Assembly (NCBI RefSeq): GCF_002837185.1
Contig: NZ_KZ478001.1
Span: forward strand, 42,799 to 106,798
Direction of reading: 5' to 3'
Origin: Pseudomonas fluorescens
GTDB lineage: Bacteria; Pseudomonadota; Gammaproteobacteria; Pseudomonadales; Pseudomonadaceae
DNA length: 64,000 bases
Of this stretch, positions 1-9,512 are shown in pieces. Numbering within the stretch: position 1 is the stretch's first letter; each line of letters begins with the position of its first letter. The translations under genes and the position numbers were made by a program. The notes beneath the pieces are model-generated. The model worked only from the letters and a program-made list of their open reading frames with translations, did not search any database and was not told where the DNA came from.

Positions 1-321
1 AAGATGCGTATGAGTGACGATGACAGCGTCTACACCAGAGATCACTTTTTCGGGCGACTCAGTCAGATCAACCAAGGGATTGCGCAGGTCACTACGGTAG
101 GTATTTTCAAATCCTGGGTAGGTACCCTTTTTGGACAGCATCGGGTCGATCAGAAAGGTCGTGCCGCCGTAGGAGATTTTTACCGTTGCGTTCCGAACTT
201 GCTGCAAGTCGACTTTATGGGCCGCGTCCGGGGAATTGAGAGTCTCGGAGCTCGCAAATGCCGATGAGGTTGCGGCAGTGCAGGCAAGGCCAAGGGCGAT
301 TGGAAGTGTTTTAAAGTTCAT
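1..321 (-). CDS. MBL-fold metallo-hydrolase with signal peptide, 3' end outside window
   Basis: The minus-strand frame opens with ATG at 321 and runs off the window start, giving 107 residues. Residues 1 to about 23 form a signal peptide with an alanine-rich end, so the protein is probably periplasmic. The following part has the ATVKISYGGTTFLIDPML stretch and ends in VTHTHL, which is the start of the HxHxDH metal-binding motif of metallo-beta-lactamase-fold hydrolases of the UlaG-like type. The substrate cannot be inferred because the catalytic half lies outside. It is divergent from the GlxA-type gene at 455. Confidence 0.8.
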   Translation of the reverse strand, partial: MNFKTLPIALGLACTAATSSAFASSETLNSPDAAHKVDLQQVRNATVKISYGGTTFLIDPMLSKKGTYPGFENTYRSDLRNPLVDLTESPEKVISGVDAVIVTHTHL

Positions 322-454
322 CTCGTTAATCCTGTTATTGCATCAGTGACTCCATTCTTGCCCAATACTCTGGGACTCAACAGTGGCCTGAATGACAGAT
401 TGCGATATAATCGGGCCATAAAACCTGCGCTGTTCTCGAATGTGAGGCTGACTG

Positions 455-1438
455 ATGCAATCCACACGCGTTGCTGTTCTGGCTTTTGACGGAGTCAGCC
501 TGTTTCATCTTTCCGTCCCTGGAATGGTGCTTGGAACAGCTCAATCTGCACCCGGTGAACCTCATTACGAGGTCAGTTACTGTGCAGAGGCTCCGGGAAT
601 GGTGATAAGCGACCAGGGCATAGGCTTAGCGGTCGATCATGGCCTGGAACTGATGGAGGCATCCGACGTAATTGTCATTCCGGCGTGGGGTGATCATTCG
701 GTCGCAGCGTCTGCAAAGCTTGTGCAAGCCTTACAACGTGCAAATTTCCAGGAAAAGCTCATCGTCGGGCTATGTCTGGGAGCATTCGTGCTCGGCGATG
801 CCGGGCTTCTTGATGGCAAAGAAGCAACCACTCACTGGGCAGTCAGAGACGAGTTTGGGCGACGGTTCCCAGAAGTTCGTTTCAGGCCTGAAGTGCTCTA
901 TGTCAGTGATGGCAACATCATTACCTCTGCAGGAACCGTTGCGGCAATAGATTGTTGCCTTCACTTGGTACGGCAGCGGCTCGGCGCCGATGTAGCGAAT
1001 CGCACCGCAAAAATGCTGGTGACACCGCCGCACAGGCAGGGCGGCCAAGCTCAATACGTTGAGCATCCTGTGCCGCAGCTATCCAGCGAGACTCACTTGT
1101 CTGATGTGCTGGCATGGGCTCGTATGAATTTGGCCAGTGATCTGTCGCTCGACGTAATGGCGGACATGGCGAAAATGAGTAGGCGTACCTTCACTCGTCG
1201 ATTCAGGGAATCGACTGGCAGTACCGTCTCAAAGTGGTTGAATGCTCAACGCGTTGTCAGAGCGCAGGAGCTGTTAGAAACGACTGACCTGCCTATCGAA
1301 TGTGTAGCCGGTGAGGCAGGATTTGGAACGCCTTTATCGTTGAGGCAGCAGTTCGCTGTGCACCTCGGCACGTCGCCTTCTGAGTATCGGCGAATGTTTT
1401 TCCGTGAAAAAAAATTGGAAGAAAAAAAAGCGAACTAG
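455..1438 (+). CDS. GlxA family transcriptional regulator (DJ-1/PfpI domain plus AraC HTH)
   Basis: 327 residues. The N-terminal ~170 residues form a DJ-1/PfpI-like domain with the nucleophile-elbow-like stretch IVGLCLGAFVLGDAGLL and the THWAVRDEF segment typical of GlxA regulators. The C-terminal ~100 residues carry an AraC-type double helix-turn-helix (MAKMSRRTFTRRFRESTGS, then a second helix ending in SPSEYRRMF). Family members are one-component activators of small-molecule catabolism; the PfpI-like part is thought to sense the ligand and is usually not a working amidase. The ATG at 455 has GAGGC seven bases upstream. The target genes are not evident. The divergent metallo-hydrolase is one candidate. 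Confidence 0.9.
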   Translation: MQSTRVAVLAFDGVSLFHLSVPGMVLGTAQSAPGEPHYEVSYCAEAPGMVISDQGIGLAVDHGLELMEASDVIVIPAWGDHSVAASAKLVQALQRANFQEKLIVGLCLGAFVLGDAGLLDGKEATTHWAVRDEFGRRFPEVRFRPEVLYVSDGNIITSAGTVAAIDCCLHLVRQRLGADVANRTAKMLVTPPHRQGGQAQYVEHPVPQLSSETHLSDVLAWARMNLASDLSLDVMADMAKMSRRTFTRRFRESTGSTVSKWLNAQRVVRAQELLETTDLPIECVAGEAGFGTPLSLRQQFAVHLGTSPSEYRRMFFREKKLEEKKAN

Positions 1439-1531
1439 GTGTTTTTCCAAGAATCAAGCTCGATATTACGCTTAATATATAAATACTAAGTTATTATAGT
1501 ATTCAGTCCGCCGCTTAATGTGAAAAACCTT

Positions 1532-2494
1532 TCAGAGAAGCGACTTAAACCGCTCTCGATATTCCTTGGGCGTGACGGAGTATTTTTTTGTAAAGTTACG
1601 AATAAACGTTGACTCGTCACCTAGCCCACACTTATTGGCGATTGCTTTGAGTGGCGAGTTTGACGTCACAAGTAAGTGGCAAGCCGTTTCTAGGCGAATC
1701 TGCTCGACCATTTTACTCGGCGTGCAACCTGTGACTTCACTATATTTACGTGCAAAAGTTCTTTCACTCATGTTCATAAAATTTGCTAGTGAAGATATCG
1801 ATAAATCGCTATTAAGATTGCTATTTAGCCAAGCGTGAAGGTCTGAGAATTGACTGCTTTTTGACTGTAACGTCAAAGATGAGCTGAACTGATCTTGATC
1901 GCCTGGCCGTTTTAAAAAAACAACCAGATGTCGTGCTACTTCGAGTGCAGCAGAATGCCCCAAGTCAGCTTCAACCATTGATAACGCCAAATCGATCCCG
2001 GAAGTAACACCCGCTGAAGTCCATAAGTCCCCGTCATTAATGAATATAGGGCCACGCCTTACGTTTACAAATGGAAAGTCTGTTTCCAATTTGTCATAGG
2101 CAGACCAATGAGTAGTAACGTGTCGCCCGTTTAGTTTTCCAGCTCTCGCTAGCGCAAATACCCCCGTACAAACGGAAACTAGACGCTTTGCATTTTCAGC
2201 ATGCCTTACAAAATGTGTAAAAAACTTTGGATGATCACAAAATTTGTGGATGCCAGGCCCGCCTGGGACGATCAGCGTGTGCGCTCCCGGTGTTTCCGCT
2301 CCCAAAACCGCAGCGTTTAATGAGAAATTAGAGAAGATCTCAGTGGTTCTACTTAAAGAAAGGATCGATAAGGAGTAGGGGGGATGATCCGGGTCTGCAA
2401 AGTGGTTAGCCGCAATAAAAACATCCAAAGGGCCTGCTAAGTCGAGAAGGCTAACTTCGGGATAAGTCATGAACTGAACAGATCTTACAAGCAT
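1532..2494 (-). CDS. GlxA family transcriptional regulator (second copy)
   Basis: 320 residues with the same two-domain plan as the protein at 455, but clearly diverged from it. The DJ-1/PfpI-like domain contains LVSVCTGVFALARAG and VTTHWSAYDKL. The AraC HTH contains MSERTFARKYSEVTG and ends with TPKEYRERFKSLL. Base use is more A+T rich than in the first copy, which suggests separate acquisition. GGAAGG lies about nine bases upstream of the ATG. The two genes converge tail to tail with only about 90 bp between them. No partner enzyme lies beside this gene, so its regulon is unknown. Confidence 0.9.
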   Translation of the reverse strand: MLVRSVQFMTYPEVSLLDLAGPLDVFIAANHFADPDHPPYSLSILSLSRTTEIFSNFSLNAAVLGAETPGAHTLIVPGGPGIHKFCDHPKFFTHFVRHAENAKRLVSVCTGVFALARAGKLNGRHVTTHWSAYDKLETDFPFVNVRRGPIFINDGDLWTSAGVTSGIDLALSMVEADLGHSAALEVARHLVVFLKRPGDQDQFSSSLTLQSKSSQFSDLHAWLNSNLNSDLSISSLANFMNMSERTFARKYSEVTGCTPSKMVEQIRLETACHLLVTSNSPLKAIANKCGLGDESTFIRNFTKKYSVTPKEYRERFKSLL

Positions 2495-2725
2495 TTGTGT
2501 TACACCTTCCGGGAGAGCACCTTGTGGGTTCTGGTGATTTTGGCAGAAATCATCAATTTTTTGTCATGTTTTTAACTTATTTTCGTCTATCGTAACTTTA
2601 ACCTAGAACGCTGCAGCATAGCCCAATCTCACCTAGGGATAAATTTAGTAGCACTTGAACATCCTTGTGCCATGTATTGGCAATTCGCACGGCCTAATTA
2701 TTTTTTCGATTTGGAGATTGGTTTT

Positions 2726-3007
2726 ATGTCGGGGCTTATGAAGAGCGCTATGGGGTTCGAAGTGAACATGGATGATGAATTTTCAGATAAGATTTGTAAT
2801 ATTCTTGGGCTGTTGGAGAGTGGTTCTTCAGGTGTTGCAGGATGTGAATTGAGGAAGGTCGCCGAATCGAATAGTTGGATTATTGAATTTTTTTGGCGCG
2901 ACGAACAATCTATGCATGCTCATTTTCGATCATGTCAACTGCAAGAACTGATTAAGCTGTTGGCTTCTAGATCGCGTAAGATTGTATTCGAATGCGACAG
3001 TGAATGA
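2726..3007 (+). CDS. Small protein, weakly like antibiotic-biosynthesis monooxygenase-fold proteins
   Basis: 93 residues from ATG 2726, which has GGAG nine bases upstream. A longer reading from 2672 has no ribosome site. The C-terminal half (WIIEFFWRDEQSMHAHFRS followed by QLQELIKLL) resembles the strand-helix pattern of small ABM-type dimeric ferredoxin-like proteins. I cannot see the usual conserved residues, so this is a fold guess only. It stands alone between the GlxA gene and the TonB receptor terminator. Confidence 0.5.
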   Translation: MSGLMKSAMGFEVNMDDEFSDKICNILGLLESGSSGVAGCELRKVAESNSWIIEFFWRDEQSMHAHFRSCQLQELIKLLASRSRKIVFECDSE

Positions 3008-3101
3008 GCCTAATACATATAGATTTCTCAGGCGATTAGTTACCAACCAGCTTTCTCTTAGTTAATCGGATTGCGGTGAGGAAGGCGCGCATTCCCTGGA
3101 G

Positions 3102-3128
3102 CTGTTGAGGCCTAATAGGCCTCAACAG
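3102..3128 (-). terminator. 11-bp perfect stem-loop behind the TonB receptor gene
   Basis: CTGTTGAGGCC, loop TAATA, then GGCCTCAACAG: eleven uninterrupted base pairs, ten bases beyond the stop codon of the receptor. There is no T-run on either strand, so it is a stem-loop terminator or mRNA-stabilising element rather than a classical intrinsic terminator. Confidence 0.55.
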
Positions 3129-3137
3129 AATTCCTCC

Positions 3138-5219
3138 TCAGAAGTCCAAAGTCACTCCTGTGTAAAGCGCACGGCCATCACCCGGGGAATGTAGGGATGC
3201 CTGGGCACCGTCCGGGTCATACCAAACATATTCATAATAACGATTTGTAAGGTTTTTCAGCTGTAGGTCGACACTAACTGATCGTGTCACTTTGTATGTT
3301 GCGCCGAGGTTCATCAGCACGTAACCGCCATACGTCCCTTTTTTATTTTCCCGTTCTAGGTAGTAATTGGTCTGGCCGTTCATCCAGGCCGTCAGATGTA
3401 ATGCTGGTGTCGCGTCGTAGCTGATTCCCGCGTTGTAGAGGTGATGCGGGATGTGGTCGATTTCCTGACCTTTGCTGTTAGGCAACGTGGCACTCGGCTG
3501 GAGTATTTTCGAATATTGCCAAGAGTAGGCCATCCAGATATTGGTGCGTTCGTTCGGATACAGGTTCATCTGCAAGTCGTAACCCCAGCGCCGTGTTTCA
3601 CCAACATTATCGGATTCGCCGCTTGGGTCGTTCAGCCTTCGACTAACTTCCCCCGAGGCCTCTTGCTGCCAATAAGCAACGCGCCCGTCTACCCAGTCAT
3701 CCGGCGTGAACTTGATTCCGGTTTCCCAGCCCTCGTTGATCGAGGGTGCCAGATCGGTATCCCGGGGAGGTATCTTGTAAGCCGCCGCCCCGGTGCCCAC
3801 TTGAAAGGTACGTCCCCAGTTCGCATAGAAGCTGGCAACGTCCCAGGGAGAATAGACAACGCTGATCTTCGGCTGCTTGATCAGCCCGTAGTCGTTGATG
3901 TCGTAATCTGTGCCGGTCATTTCATTAGTGAAGTCGCCCTGGATCTTGTCGACCCTGTAGGCGGGTACGATCTTCAGAGACTCGAAAGGTTTGATCTCTG
4001 CCTGGACATAAGCGCCATAGGTGTCGAAGTCGAACTGTTGGTCGCGGGTGGTAGCTAGACGTGTGCGGTCTCTAGTGCGATAGCGCTCACTTTTATTTTT
4101 CTGCTGCTGTACGTCTGCGCCTCCTTCCAAGGCGAAGTCGTAAAGCCAGCTGACTTGCGGTCGCCAGGTCACGGAGGTTAGCGCGCCATATTGCGTCTCG
4201 TAAGCGTCGCGTTCCTGTTGAGCGCTGGTGCTCCAGTATTGCGTCCAACGCCTGTCATCGAAGGTGTTGACGTAGGTCTTCGCTGACCAAGCGAGGTTAT
4301 CAGCCAGGTCTGTATCAAAATGCAGACTGACTTGGTTCATGCGACGCGTACCCTTGTCAGTAGCGTTGAAGCTGTTGGTCATTTCCGGGTGATGACGTGC
4401 ATCGTCTTCTCTTAGATAACCTGGCTCCTGAGCTTCAGTTTCGTAGTGACGAGCAATAAGGCCGATACGGTAGCTGTCATCGTCCGGCGTGTAGAACCAT
4501 TTGCCAGACATTGAAAACTTGTCGGCTTCGGCATGATCCCGGTAGCCATCAGATTTTTGGTAGGCGAAAAAGTAATTCTGAGTCCAGTTGCTGCTCTCAA
4601 TTCCCTTGGCCAGCTGTGCTTCTTGGGTATTGAAGCTTCCATAACGCAGCCGCGCCTTGTTGTAGTCGCCACCTGTGCGGGTGAACATGTTGACGTTGCC
4701 GGCAATGTTGTTCAGACCATAACGCGCATCGCTGGTGCCACGCACCACCTCAATGCTGTCCAGCTCCATGGGGAAAATCATGTCCATGAACGGCATATTG
4801 CCGTCGTTGCTGTTGCTCGGAATGCCGTCGATCAAAAGCTTTACGGCATTCACTTCGCCTTCACCGTTAAAGCCACGGAAGGAAATTTTCCCTGAGGTCG
4901 TGCCTTGGTTGAATTCGGTGAGCATGACACCCGGTGCGCGACTGAACAGTTCCCAGCTGTAATTTACTGGCATTTTTTCGAGGATGTCTCCTCCGAGAAT
5001 ATCCACCGAGCTGAGAACGTTGCTGGTACTCAAAGGGCCGCTTGCCGAGCCCTGAATGCTAACCGCACCTAGGGTCAGGGTTGAATTTTCGATTCTGCTG
5101 GCTTCAGCTAATGCCACTGACAGCGGGCTCAACGCGAGCACGCCTATAGAAAGCAGGGGCCAAAGGGGGCGGGACACAGACAATGCCTTTGCAGGGCGCA
5201 AAGTGGTTGAAGCAGGCAT
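3138..5219 (-). CDS. TonB-dependent outer membrane receptor
   Basis: 693 residues from ATG 5219; a GTG at 5228 is too close to its AGGA to be the start. A signal peptide covers residues ~1 to 40 (PLWPLLSIGVLALSPLSVALA). Next comes the plug domain (VDILGGDILEKMPVNYSWEL, KISFRGFNGEG, and SIEVVRGTSDARYGLNNIAG) and a 22-strand-type barrel ending in aromatic residues (GRALYTGVTLDF). It is an energy-driven transporter of a metal complex or siderophore in the outer membrane. The upstream DUF2946 gene on the same strand, about 110 bp away, hints at a metal, perhaps copper. The ligand is not shown by the sequence, and no Fur box or sigma/anti-sigma pair is adjacent. Confidence 0.92.
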   Translation of the reverse strand: MPASTTLRPAKALSVSRPLWPLLSIGVLALSPLSVALAEASRIENSTLTLGAVSIQGSASGPLSTSNVLSSVDILGGDILEKMPVNYSWELFSRAPGVMLTEFNQGTTSGKISFRGFNGEGEVNAVKLLIDGIPSNSNDGNMPFMDMIFPMELDSIEVVRGTSDARYGLNNIAGNVNMFTRTGGDYNKARLRYGSFNTQEAQLAKGIESSNWTQNYFFAYQKSDGYRDHAEADKFSMSGKWFYTPDDDSYRIGLIARHYETEAQEPGYLREDDARHHPEMTNSFNATDKGTRRMNQVSLHFDTDLADNLAWSAKTYVNTFDDRRWTQYWSTSAQQERDAYETQYGALTSVTWRPQVSWLYDFALEGGADVQQQKNKSERYRTRDRTRLATTRDQQFDFDTYGAYVQAEIKPFESLKIVPAYRVDKIQGDFTNEMTGTDYDINDYGLIKQPKISVVYSPWDVASFYANWGRTFQVGTGAAAYKIPPRDTDLAPSINEGWETGIKFTPDDWVDGRVAYWQQEASGEVSRRLNDPSGESDNVGETRRWGYDLQMNLYPNERTNIWMAYSWQYSKILQPSATLPNSKGQEIDHIPHHLYNAGISYDATPALHLTAWMNGQTNYYLERENKKGTYGGYVLMNLGATYKVTRSVSVDLQLKNLTNRYYEYVWYDPDGAQASLHSPGDGRALYTGVTLDF

Positions 5220-5328
5220 AGCACGCACTTCCTGATGATCAAGAAACTTTAAGGGCGTTCAGCGTCCATCGCAGGCCGCTAGAAGGATTTAAAGAGAGCA
5301 GCACCGCATGAGGTCAGCGGTGTTGTGA

Positions 5329-5718
5329 TCAGGCGAAAGGGGATGCGCGTGGACTTAGGCTTGGCCAACGAACTCTCGGATGTAGCGTGGGCAACTCAGG
5401 ATTTTCGAGGGCGGTATTGGGGGTGTACGGCGGTAGGTAGTGCCGGTAGTAGTTGGACGGTAACGCTGCAAGTCCCGCATGACCACAACAGCAGTCGCCG
5501 TGCTGCATGACAGGTTTCGATTGCGGCAGCTGCAGGGCATCAATTACTTTGCCGAGGTCTGCAGGAAGGGCGCTCAAGTTCCCACCTGAACAAAAACCAC
5601 CCCAAAGCATCAGGCGCACGTCTGGTGCCTGTATCGCACGACTCATCGGCATGGCGAACAGATTGAGCAGGACAGCCAGACAGGCAATCCAGGGACGGAG
5701 ACGTTTCAACGAGCTCAT
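5329..5718 (-). CDS. DUF2946-like cysteine-rich secreted protein
   Basis: 129 residues with an N-terminal hydrophobic export signal (IACLAVLLNLFAMPMSRA). A cysteine cluster follows: FCSGG near residue 43 and HGDCCCGHAG near residue 75. This layout matches DUF2946 proteins, which in Pseudomonas often sit beside TonB-dependent metal receptors. The cysteine and histidine residues suggest metal binding. The gene precedes the receptor gene on the same strand and probably shares its transcript. It is divergent from the LysR gene at 5886. Its function is unproven. Confidence 0.72.
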   Translation of the reverse strand: MSSLKRLRPWIACLAVLLNLFAMPMSRAIQAPDVRLMLWGGFCSGGNLSALPADLGKVIDALQLPQSKPVMQHGDCCCGHAGLAALPSNYYRHYLPPYTPNTALENPELPTLHPRVRWPSLSPRASPFA

Positions 5719-5885
5719 AAATGAAATCGCCGCGAAGGGGCAGCTATTTAGCCCGCTTTAAAGAGTGAAGTAAATTTTTCCTGGGTGCGCTATTTCGCCA
5801 CAGGTCATATTGGATCGCAGGGAAGATCTCTGCGTCCAAACAAGACGCCTGCACCAACTGGTAAGCTCGCTCATCAACTTGTTGG

Positions 5886-6779
5886 ATGATGGCTATGTCT
5901 CTACGCGCACTTCGAACACTGCTTGCTATTGCCCAACACGGTTCTTTCGTCAGAGCAGCGGACGCCGTTCATCTCACCCAGTCAGCGGTCAGCCTTCATG
6001 TTCGGTCATTGGAGGAGGATTTCAACGCGCTCCTGTTTGACCGTTCACGACGGTTGCCGGTACTGACGGATGCGGGCCATATCGCCGTGGAGCGCGCGAG
6101 AGAAATTCTAGCCTTGTATGACGGCATCTCCTCTGAGCTTGGCGGCGACAGCGAGTTACGGGGCAGGCTTAGAATCGGCGCCATCCAAACAGCACTGGCA
6201 GGCGTTTTGCCCCTCGCACTGTCTGCATTGCGCGCCCTGCATCCGCACCTGCGCATCACTGTTGCGTCGGGCATGTCTGCTGAGTTGGCCACGCGCGTAG
6301 AAGCGGGCGAACTAGATGTTGCGATCACCACAGAGCCGGTGAAACCACACCCTTATGGCCTGGTGAGCACGGTGCTTTACGAGGAAGGTTTCTGGATCAT
6401 CGCGCCTGTGTCACTCGCGCATGAGGACTTGCAGCGTCTTCTCAAAAGTCAGCCGTTTATTCGCTTTGATCGTCGTGCCTGGGCGGGTCGAACCATTGAG
6501 CGGGAGCTTCGCACTATGCGGATGCGGGTGCAGACCAGCATGGAGCTTGATAGCCAAGATGCGATTATCCAGATGGTTTCAAGCGGACTTGGAGTATCCA
6601 TCATTCCTCTCGCTCAGCAACAAGTCGAAAGCCTGACCACACTCGCCTTTGAGCCGTTCGGCACGCCTCAAAAAACCAGGCGCGTTGTATTACTGGAGCG
6701 CGAAGAGCGTCCGCTTAGGCGATTGGCTTCAGCCCTGGCGAACGCCGTGAAAGCTTATTCTCCGCACACCGACCCATGA
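5886..6779 (+). CDS. LysR family transcriptional regulator
   Basis: 297 residues. The N-terminal winged HTH reads LRTLLAIAQHGSFVRAADAV, then HLTQSAVSLHVRSLEE, followed by a periplasmic-binding-like effector domain (residues ~90 to 290). A start at ATG 5895 is also possible and would match the usual LysR N-terminus. The gene lies 94 bp upstream of the aminotransferase and AEC transporter genes on the same strand and may control them, although LysR regulators more often act on divergent genes. The divergent gene here is the DUF2946/TonB pair. Confidence 0.9.
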   Translation: MMAMSLRALRTLLAIAQHGSFVRAADAVHLTQSAVSLHVRSLEEDFNALLFDRSRRLPVLTDAGHIAVERAREILALYDGISSELGGDSELRGRLRIGAIQTALAGVLPLALSALRALHPHLRITVASGMSAELATRVEAGELDVAITTEPVKPHPYGLVSTVLYEEGFWIIAPVSLAHEDLQRLLKSQPFIRFDRRAWAGRTIERELRTMRMRVQTSMELDSQDAIIQMVSSGLGVSIIPLAQQQVESLTTLAFEPFGTPQKTRRVVLLEREERPLRRLASALANAVKAYSPHTDP

Positions 6780-6873
6780 GTGATAGTTGTTGTTTGCTGA
6801 ATTTTAAATCGTTTTTATTTTAGAGTCCGACTTCTTATCGTGGTGCCCATCCAGACGCATTCTTGAGGGCGAC

Positions 6874-8040
6874 ATGAGCACTCCACCTACCGCAGACAAT
6901 ATCCTGCAGTCTCCTATCCTGATCATGGCAAAGCGAGCGGCGTTGATGCGAGCGCAGGGTAGGGATGTCATCGACCTGACATTGGGCGAGCCAGACTTCA
7001 ACGCGCCGCCACACGTTCTTGAAGCTGCGCACGCTGCGCTCAGCGGTCGCCTGACCTACTCACCGTCTAACGGTATTGAACCACTTCGTCGCGCGATCCG
7101 AATGCGCATGAAAGAAATTCGAAACCTCGATTACGCCGATGATCAAGTGGCCGTCGGCTGTGGCGCCAAACAAATCATCTACAACGCTTTTCAAGCGACC
7201 CTCAAAAGTGGCGACGAGGTGATCGTGCCCGCGCCCTATTGGGCGAGTTATCCCGCCATGATCAAGATGTGCGGCGCGCGACCGCTGATTGTTTCGACTA
7301 CAAGAGAACAGGGTTTTCGCCTCACTGCAGAGCATTTGGATGCAGCGCTTAGCCGGGCAACGTCGCCCAAGTGGATCGTCTTGAATGCGCCGGGCAACCC
7401 GTCAGGAGCGCTCTACTCACGTGAGCAACTGTTGGCCATCGCCGAAGTGCTGCGTCGATATCCAGGGGTGATGGTGCTATCAGATGACATCTATTCAGAA
7501 ATTCGTTACACGGATGATCCCTACCAAACGTTGGCGACGGTGGCGCCTGATTTGAGAGACCGTATCCTGATCGTGGATGGCGTATCTAAAGTTTACGCAA
7601 TGACCGGCTGGCGAGTGGGGTGGGGGTGTGGGCCAACGTCATTGATCACGACGATCAGCTCGGTTCAATCACAGAACTGTACTCAGACCAGCACCCTGAG
7701 CCAGTTGGCGGCGGTTTCCGCATTGACTGGGCCTCAAGCGTTGGTGGGCGAGCGAAATGCAATTTATCGACAGCGACGTGATGCCGCGCTCCAAATCCTG
7801 CGGGCCTGCGAAGCTATTGATGTCGCATGCCCAGAAGGCGCGTTTTATCTTATTCCTAGGATCAAAACGATCAATGATGATCAGGCCTTCGCGCTCAAGC
7901 TACTTGAGGCGGGCATAGCAACTGTTCCAGGTAGCGCTTTTGGGATGCCAGGACATCTCAGGCTTTCCTTTGCTACCGATGAGCCCATCCTGACCGCGGG
8001 CTGTGAACGTTTGGTGCAAAAAATCAAGGCGGGCGCATGA
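6874..8040 (+). CDS. Class I/II pyridoxal-phosphate aminotransferase (aspartate/aromatic type)
   Basis: 388 residues, the usual length for the fold-type I AspC/AAT-I family. Visible marks are LGEPDFNAPPHVLEAA near residue 38, YSPSNGIEPLR near 62, NAPGNPSGA near 171, and the PLP lysine K239 in DGVSKVYAMTGWRVGW. It transfers an amino group between an amino acid and a 2-oxo acid in the cytoplasm; the substrate is unknown. Its stop overlaps the start of the next gene by four bases (ATGA), so it is translationally coupled to the AEC transporter. That suggests the transporter moves the substrate or product. Confidence 0.9.
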   Translation: MSTPPTADNILQSPILIMAKRAALMRAQGRDVIDLTLGEPDFNAPPHVLEAAHAALSGRLTYSPSNGIEPLRRAIRMRMKEIRNLDYADDQVAVGCGAKQIIYNAFQATLKSGDEVIVPAPYWASYPAMIKMCGARPLIVSTTREQGFRLTAEHLDAALSRATSPKWIVLNAPGNPSGALYSREQLLAIAEVLRRYPGVMVLSDDIYSEIRYTDDPYQTLATVAPDLRDRILIVDGVSKVYAMTGWRVGWGCGPTSLITTISSVQSQNCTQTSTLSQLAAVSALTGPQALVGERNAIYRQRRDAALQILRACEAIDVACPEGAFYLIPRIKTINDDQAFALKLLEAGIATVPGSAFGMPGHLRLSFATDEPILTAGCERLVQKIKAGA

Positions 8041-8969
8041 CCCTTTCTTTGTTGATTGCCTTGTTACCCATCGCTTTTTTGATCGCGCTGGGCGCATGGC
8101 TCAAGCATCGTCAATTTCTAGCGGATACCTTCTGGGCGCAGGCAGAGCGCTTGGCATATTACGTATTGCTTCCTTCTCTTTTCTTTCACGGACTGGCGAC
8201 CGCCAAGCTTGATGGAGTGCCCATTCAAAGCATGGTCTCGGTGCTTATATTGTCGACTGTAGTTGTGTCGCTAATGCTATTGGGAGCAAGAGCGTTGATC
8301 ACTCGGGACAATGCGACATTCACGTCAGTTTTTCAGGGTGGCATACGCTTCAACAATTACGTTGGCGTTTCTGCCGCTGCGGGTTTGTTTGGTGTGCAAG
8401 GCGTAGCGCTGGCAGCCGTCGCGAACGCTGCGATAGTGCCTACAGTTAACATCCTGTGCGTACTTGTTTTCGCAAGGTTCGGATCTAGCGGCAGAATGAC
8501 ATTTAGCAAAGTGCTCAAGCAGTTGGCACTGAACCCACTTGTACTCGCTTGCTTCGCCGGCGGGTTGATCCAGGTCTTGGGCTGGGGGCTACCAGTTGGT
8601 ATCGAGCCGATGCTCAAAGCCTTGGGTCAAGCGTCACTGCCGCTCGGTTTACTCTGCGTGGGTGCCGCGCTTGAGTTCGGGAGCATTAAGCAATGGCTAC
8701 GCCCGGTCGGCTATTCGTCTCTGGTGAAGTTCTTAGTCATGCCGCTCGTCACGCTTGGAGCTTGTCATCTGTTCAGGCTTGAAGGGAAAGCTGCCATTGC
8801 AGCACTCCTGTTCCAGGCGCTGCCGACCGCTTCATCCTCCTACATCATGGCTCGTCAGTTGGGCGGAGATGCGCCACTAATGGCTGGGATCATCGCTTGC
8901 CAAACCCTTCTCGCAGGCGTCGCTCTTCCCATTGTCATAGTGGTAATGACCCAATGGATTGACTTCTAG
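8037..8969 (+). CDS. AEC (auxin efflux carrier) family membrane transporter
   Basis: 310 residues, nearly all hydrophobic, with about ten predicted membrane segments in two halves. The repeat-half motif FNNYVGVSAAAGLFG is of the AEC type, as is the C-terminal region with ALPTASSSYIMARQLGG. Family members are inner-membrane transporters of malate, malonate, amino acids or related acids. It is coupled to the aminotransferase at 6874 by a 4-bp overlap, so a link to amino or oxo acids is likely. The direction of transport cannot be told. Confidence 0.88.
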   Translation: MTLSLLIALLPIAFLIALGAWLKHRQFLADTFWAQAERLAYYVLLPSLFFHGLATAKLDGVPIQSMVSVLILSTVVVSLMLLGARALITRDNATFTSVFQGGIRFNNYVGVSAAAGLFGVQGVALAAVANAAIVPTVNILCVLVFARFGSSGRMTFSKVLKQLALNPLVLACFAGGLIQVLGWGLPVGIEPMLKALGQASLPLGLLCVGAALEFGSIKQWLRPVGYSSLVKFLVMPLVTLGACHLFRLEGKAAIAALLFQALPTASSSYIMARQLGGDAPLMAGIIACQTLLAGVALPIVIVVMTQWIDF

Positions 8970-9512
8970 GCATTTACGAAAAGCGTTCAACGATGCCGTC
9001 CTGATGCGGGATGTTTCGCGCACCACTTTTGAGCCGTATCCGTTTTATTCTTCTATTACGCCGAGATTGTTGCAGTAGTACGAATTCAGATTCTATCTCG
9101 AGCTTGGAGTCATCCGGGTCGCCGAGGGGGCTTCAGGATCATGTCCGCGATAGGTCGATGCTGATCCGCCTCCAACCGCCTACGCCATCTCCCGAACTCA
9201 GCCACATGGCGCATATCGAGATTAAAGAGGTTGACTGTCCTCCTGACCTCTAGAGAAAAAACCTCCGATAACCCCTATTTACAGGCAATTCTAGCTTCTT
9301 CTAAATACCCAGAAAGGAATCGATCAGATCAAAGGATGACTGATTGCCTAGTCCTGTCTGTACAAGTATGTAATTGCGCGCTAGAGTCGACCATGTGTTT
9401 CGACACGTTTGTCCGCAACCTGGGGGCTGTGTGTTCAGCGTAATGCCACACGCGCTCCATAACTGTACTCGTGCGCCCCAAGCGCTTCTGTTGGTTATTA
9501 GGAATAAAAACA
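8970..9512. other. Intergenic stretch before the ABC importer
   Basis: 543 bp without a convincing gene. Short open frames here have no ribosome site and no recognisable product. The only feature I can support is the HutC-like palindrome at 9355. Confidence 0.5.
9355..9364. promoter_or_regulatory. Candidate HutC operator upstream of the ABC importer
   Basis: TGTCTGTACA, read in context as CCTGTCTGTACAAG. This differs at two of fourteen positions from the HutC site form CTTGTA-N2-TACAAG that I recall for P. fluorescens. It lies about 150 bp upstream of the binding-protein ATG. It is weaker than the three TGTATATAC-type sites elsewhere in the locus. Confidence 0.5.
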
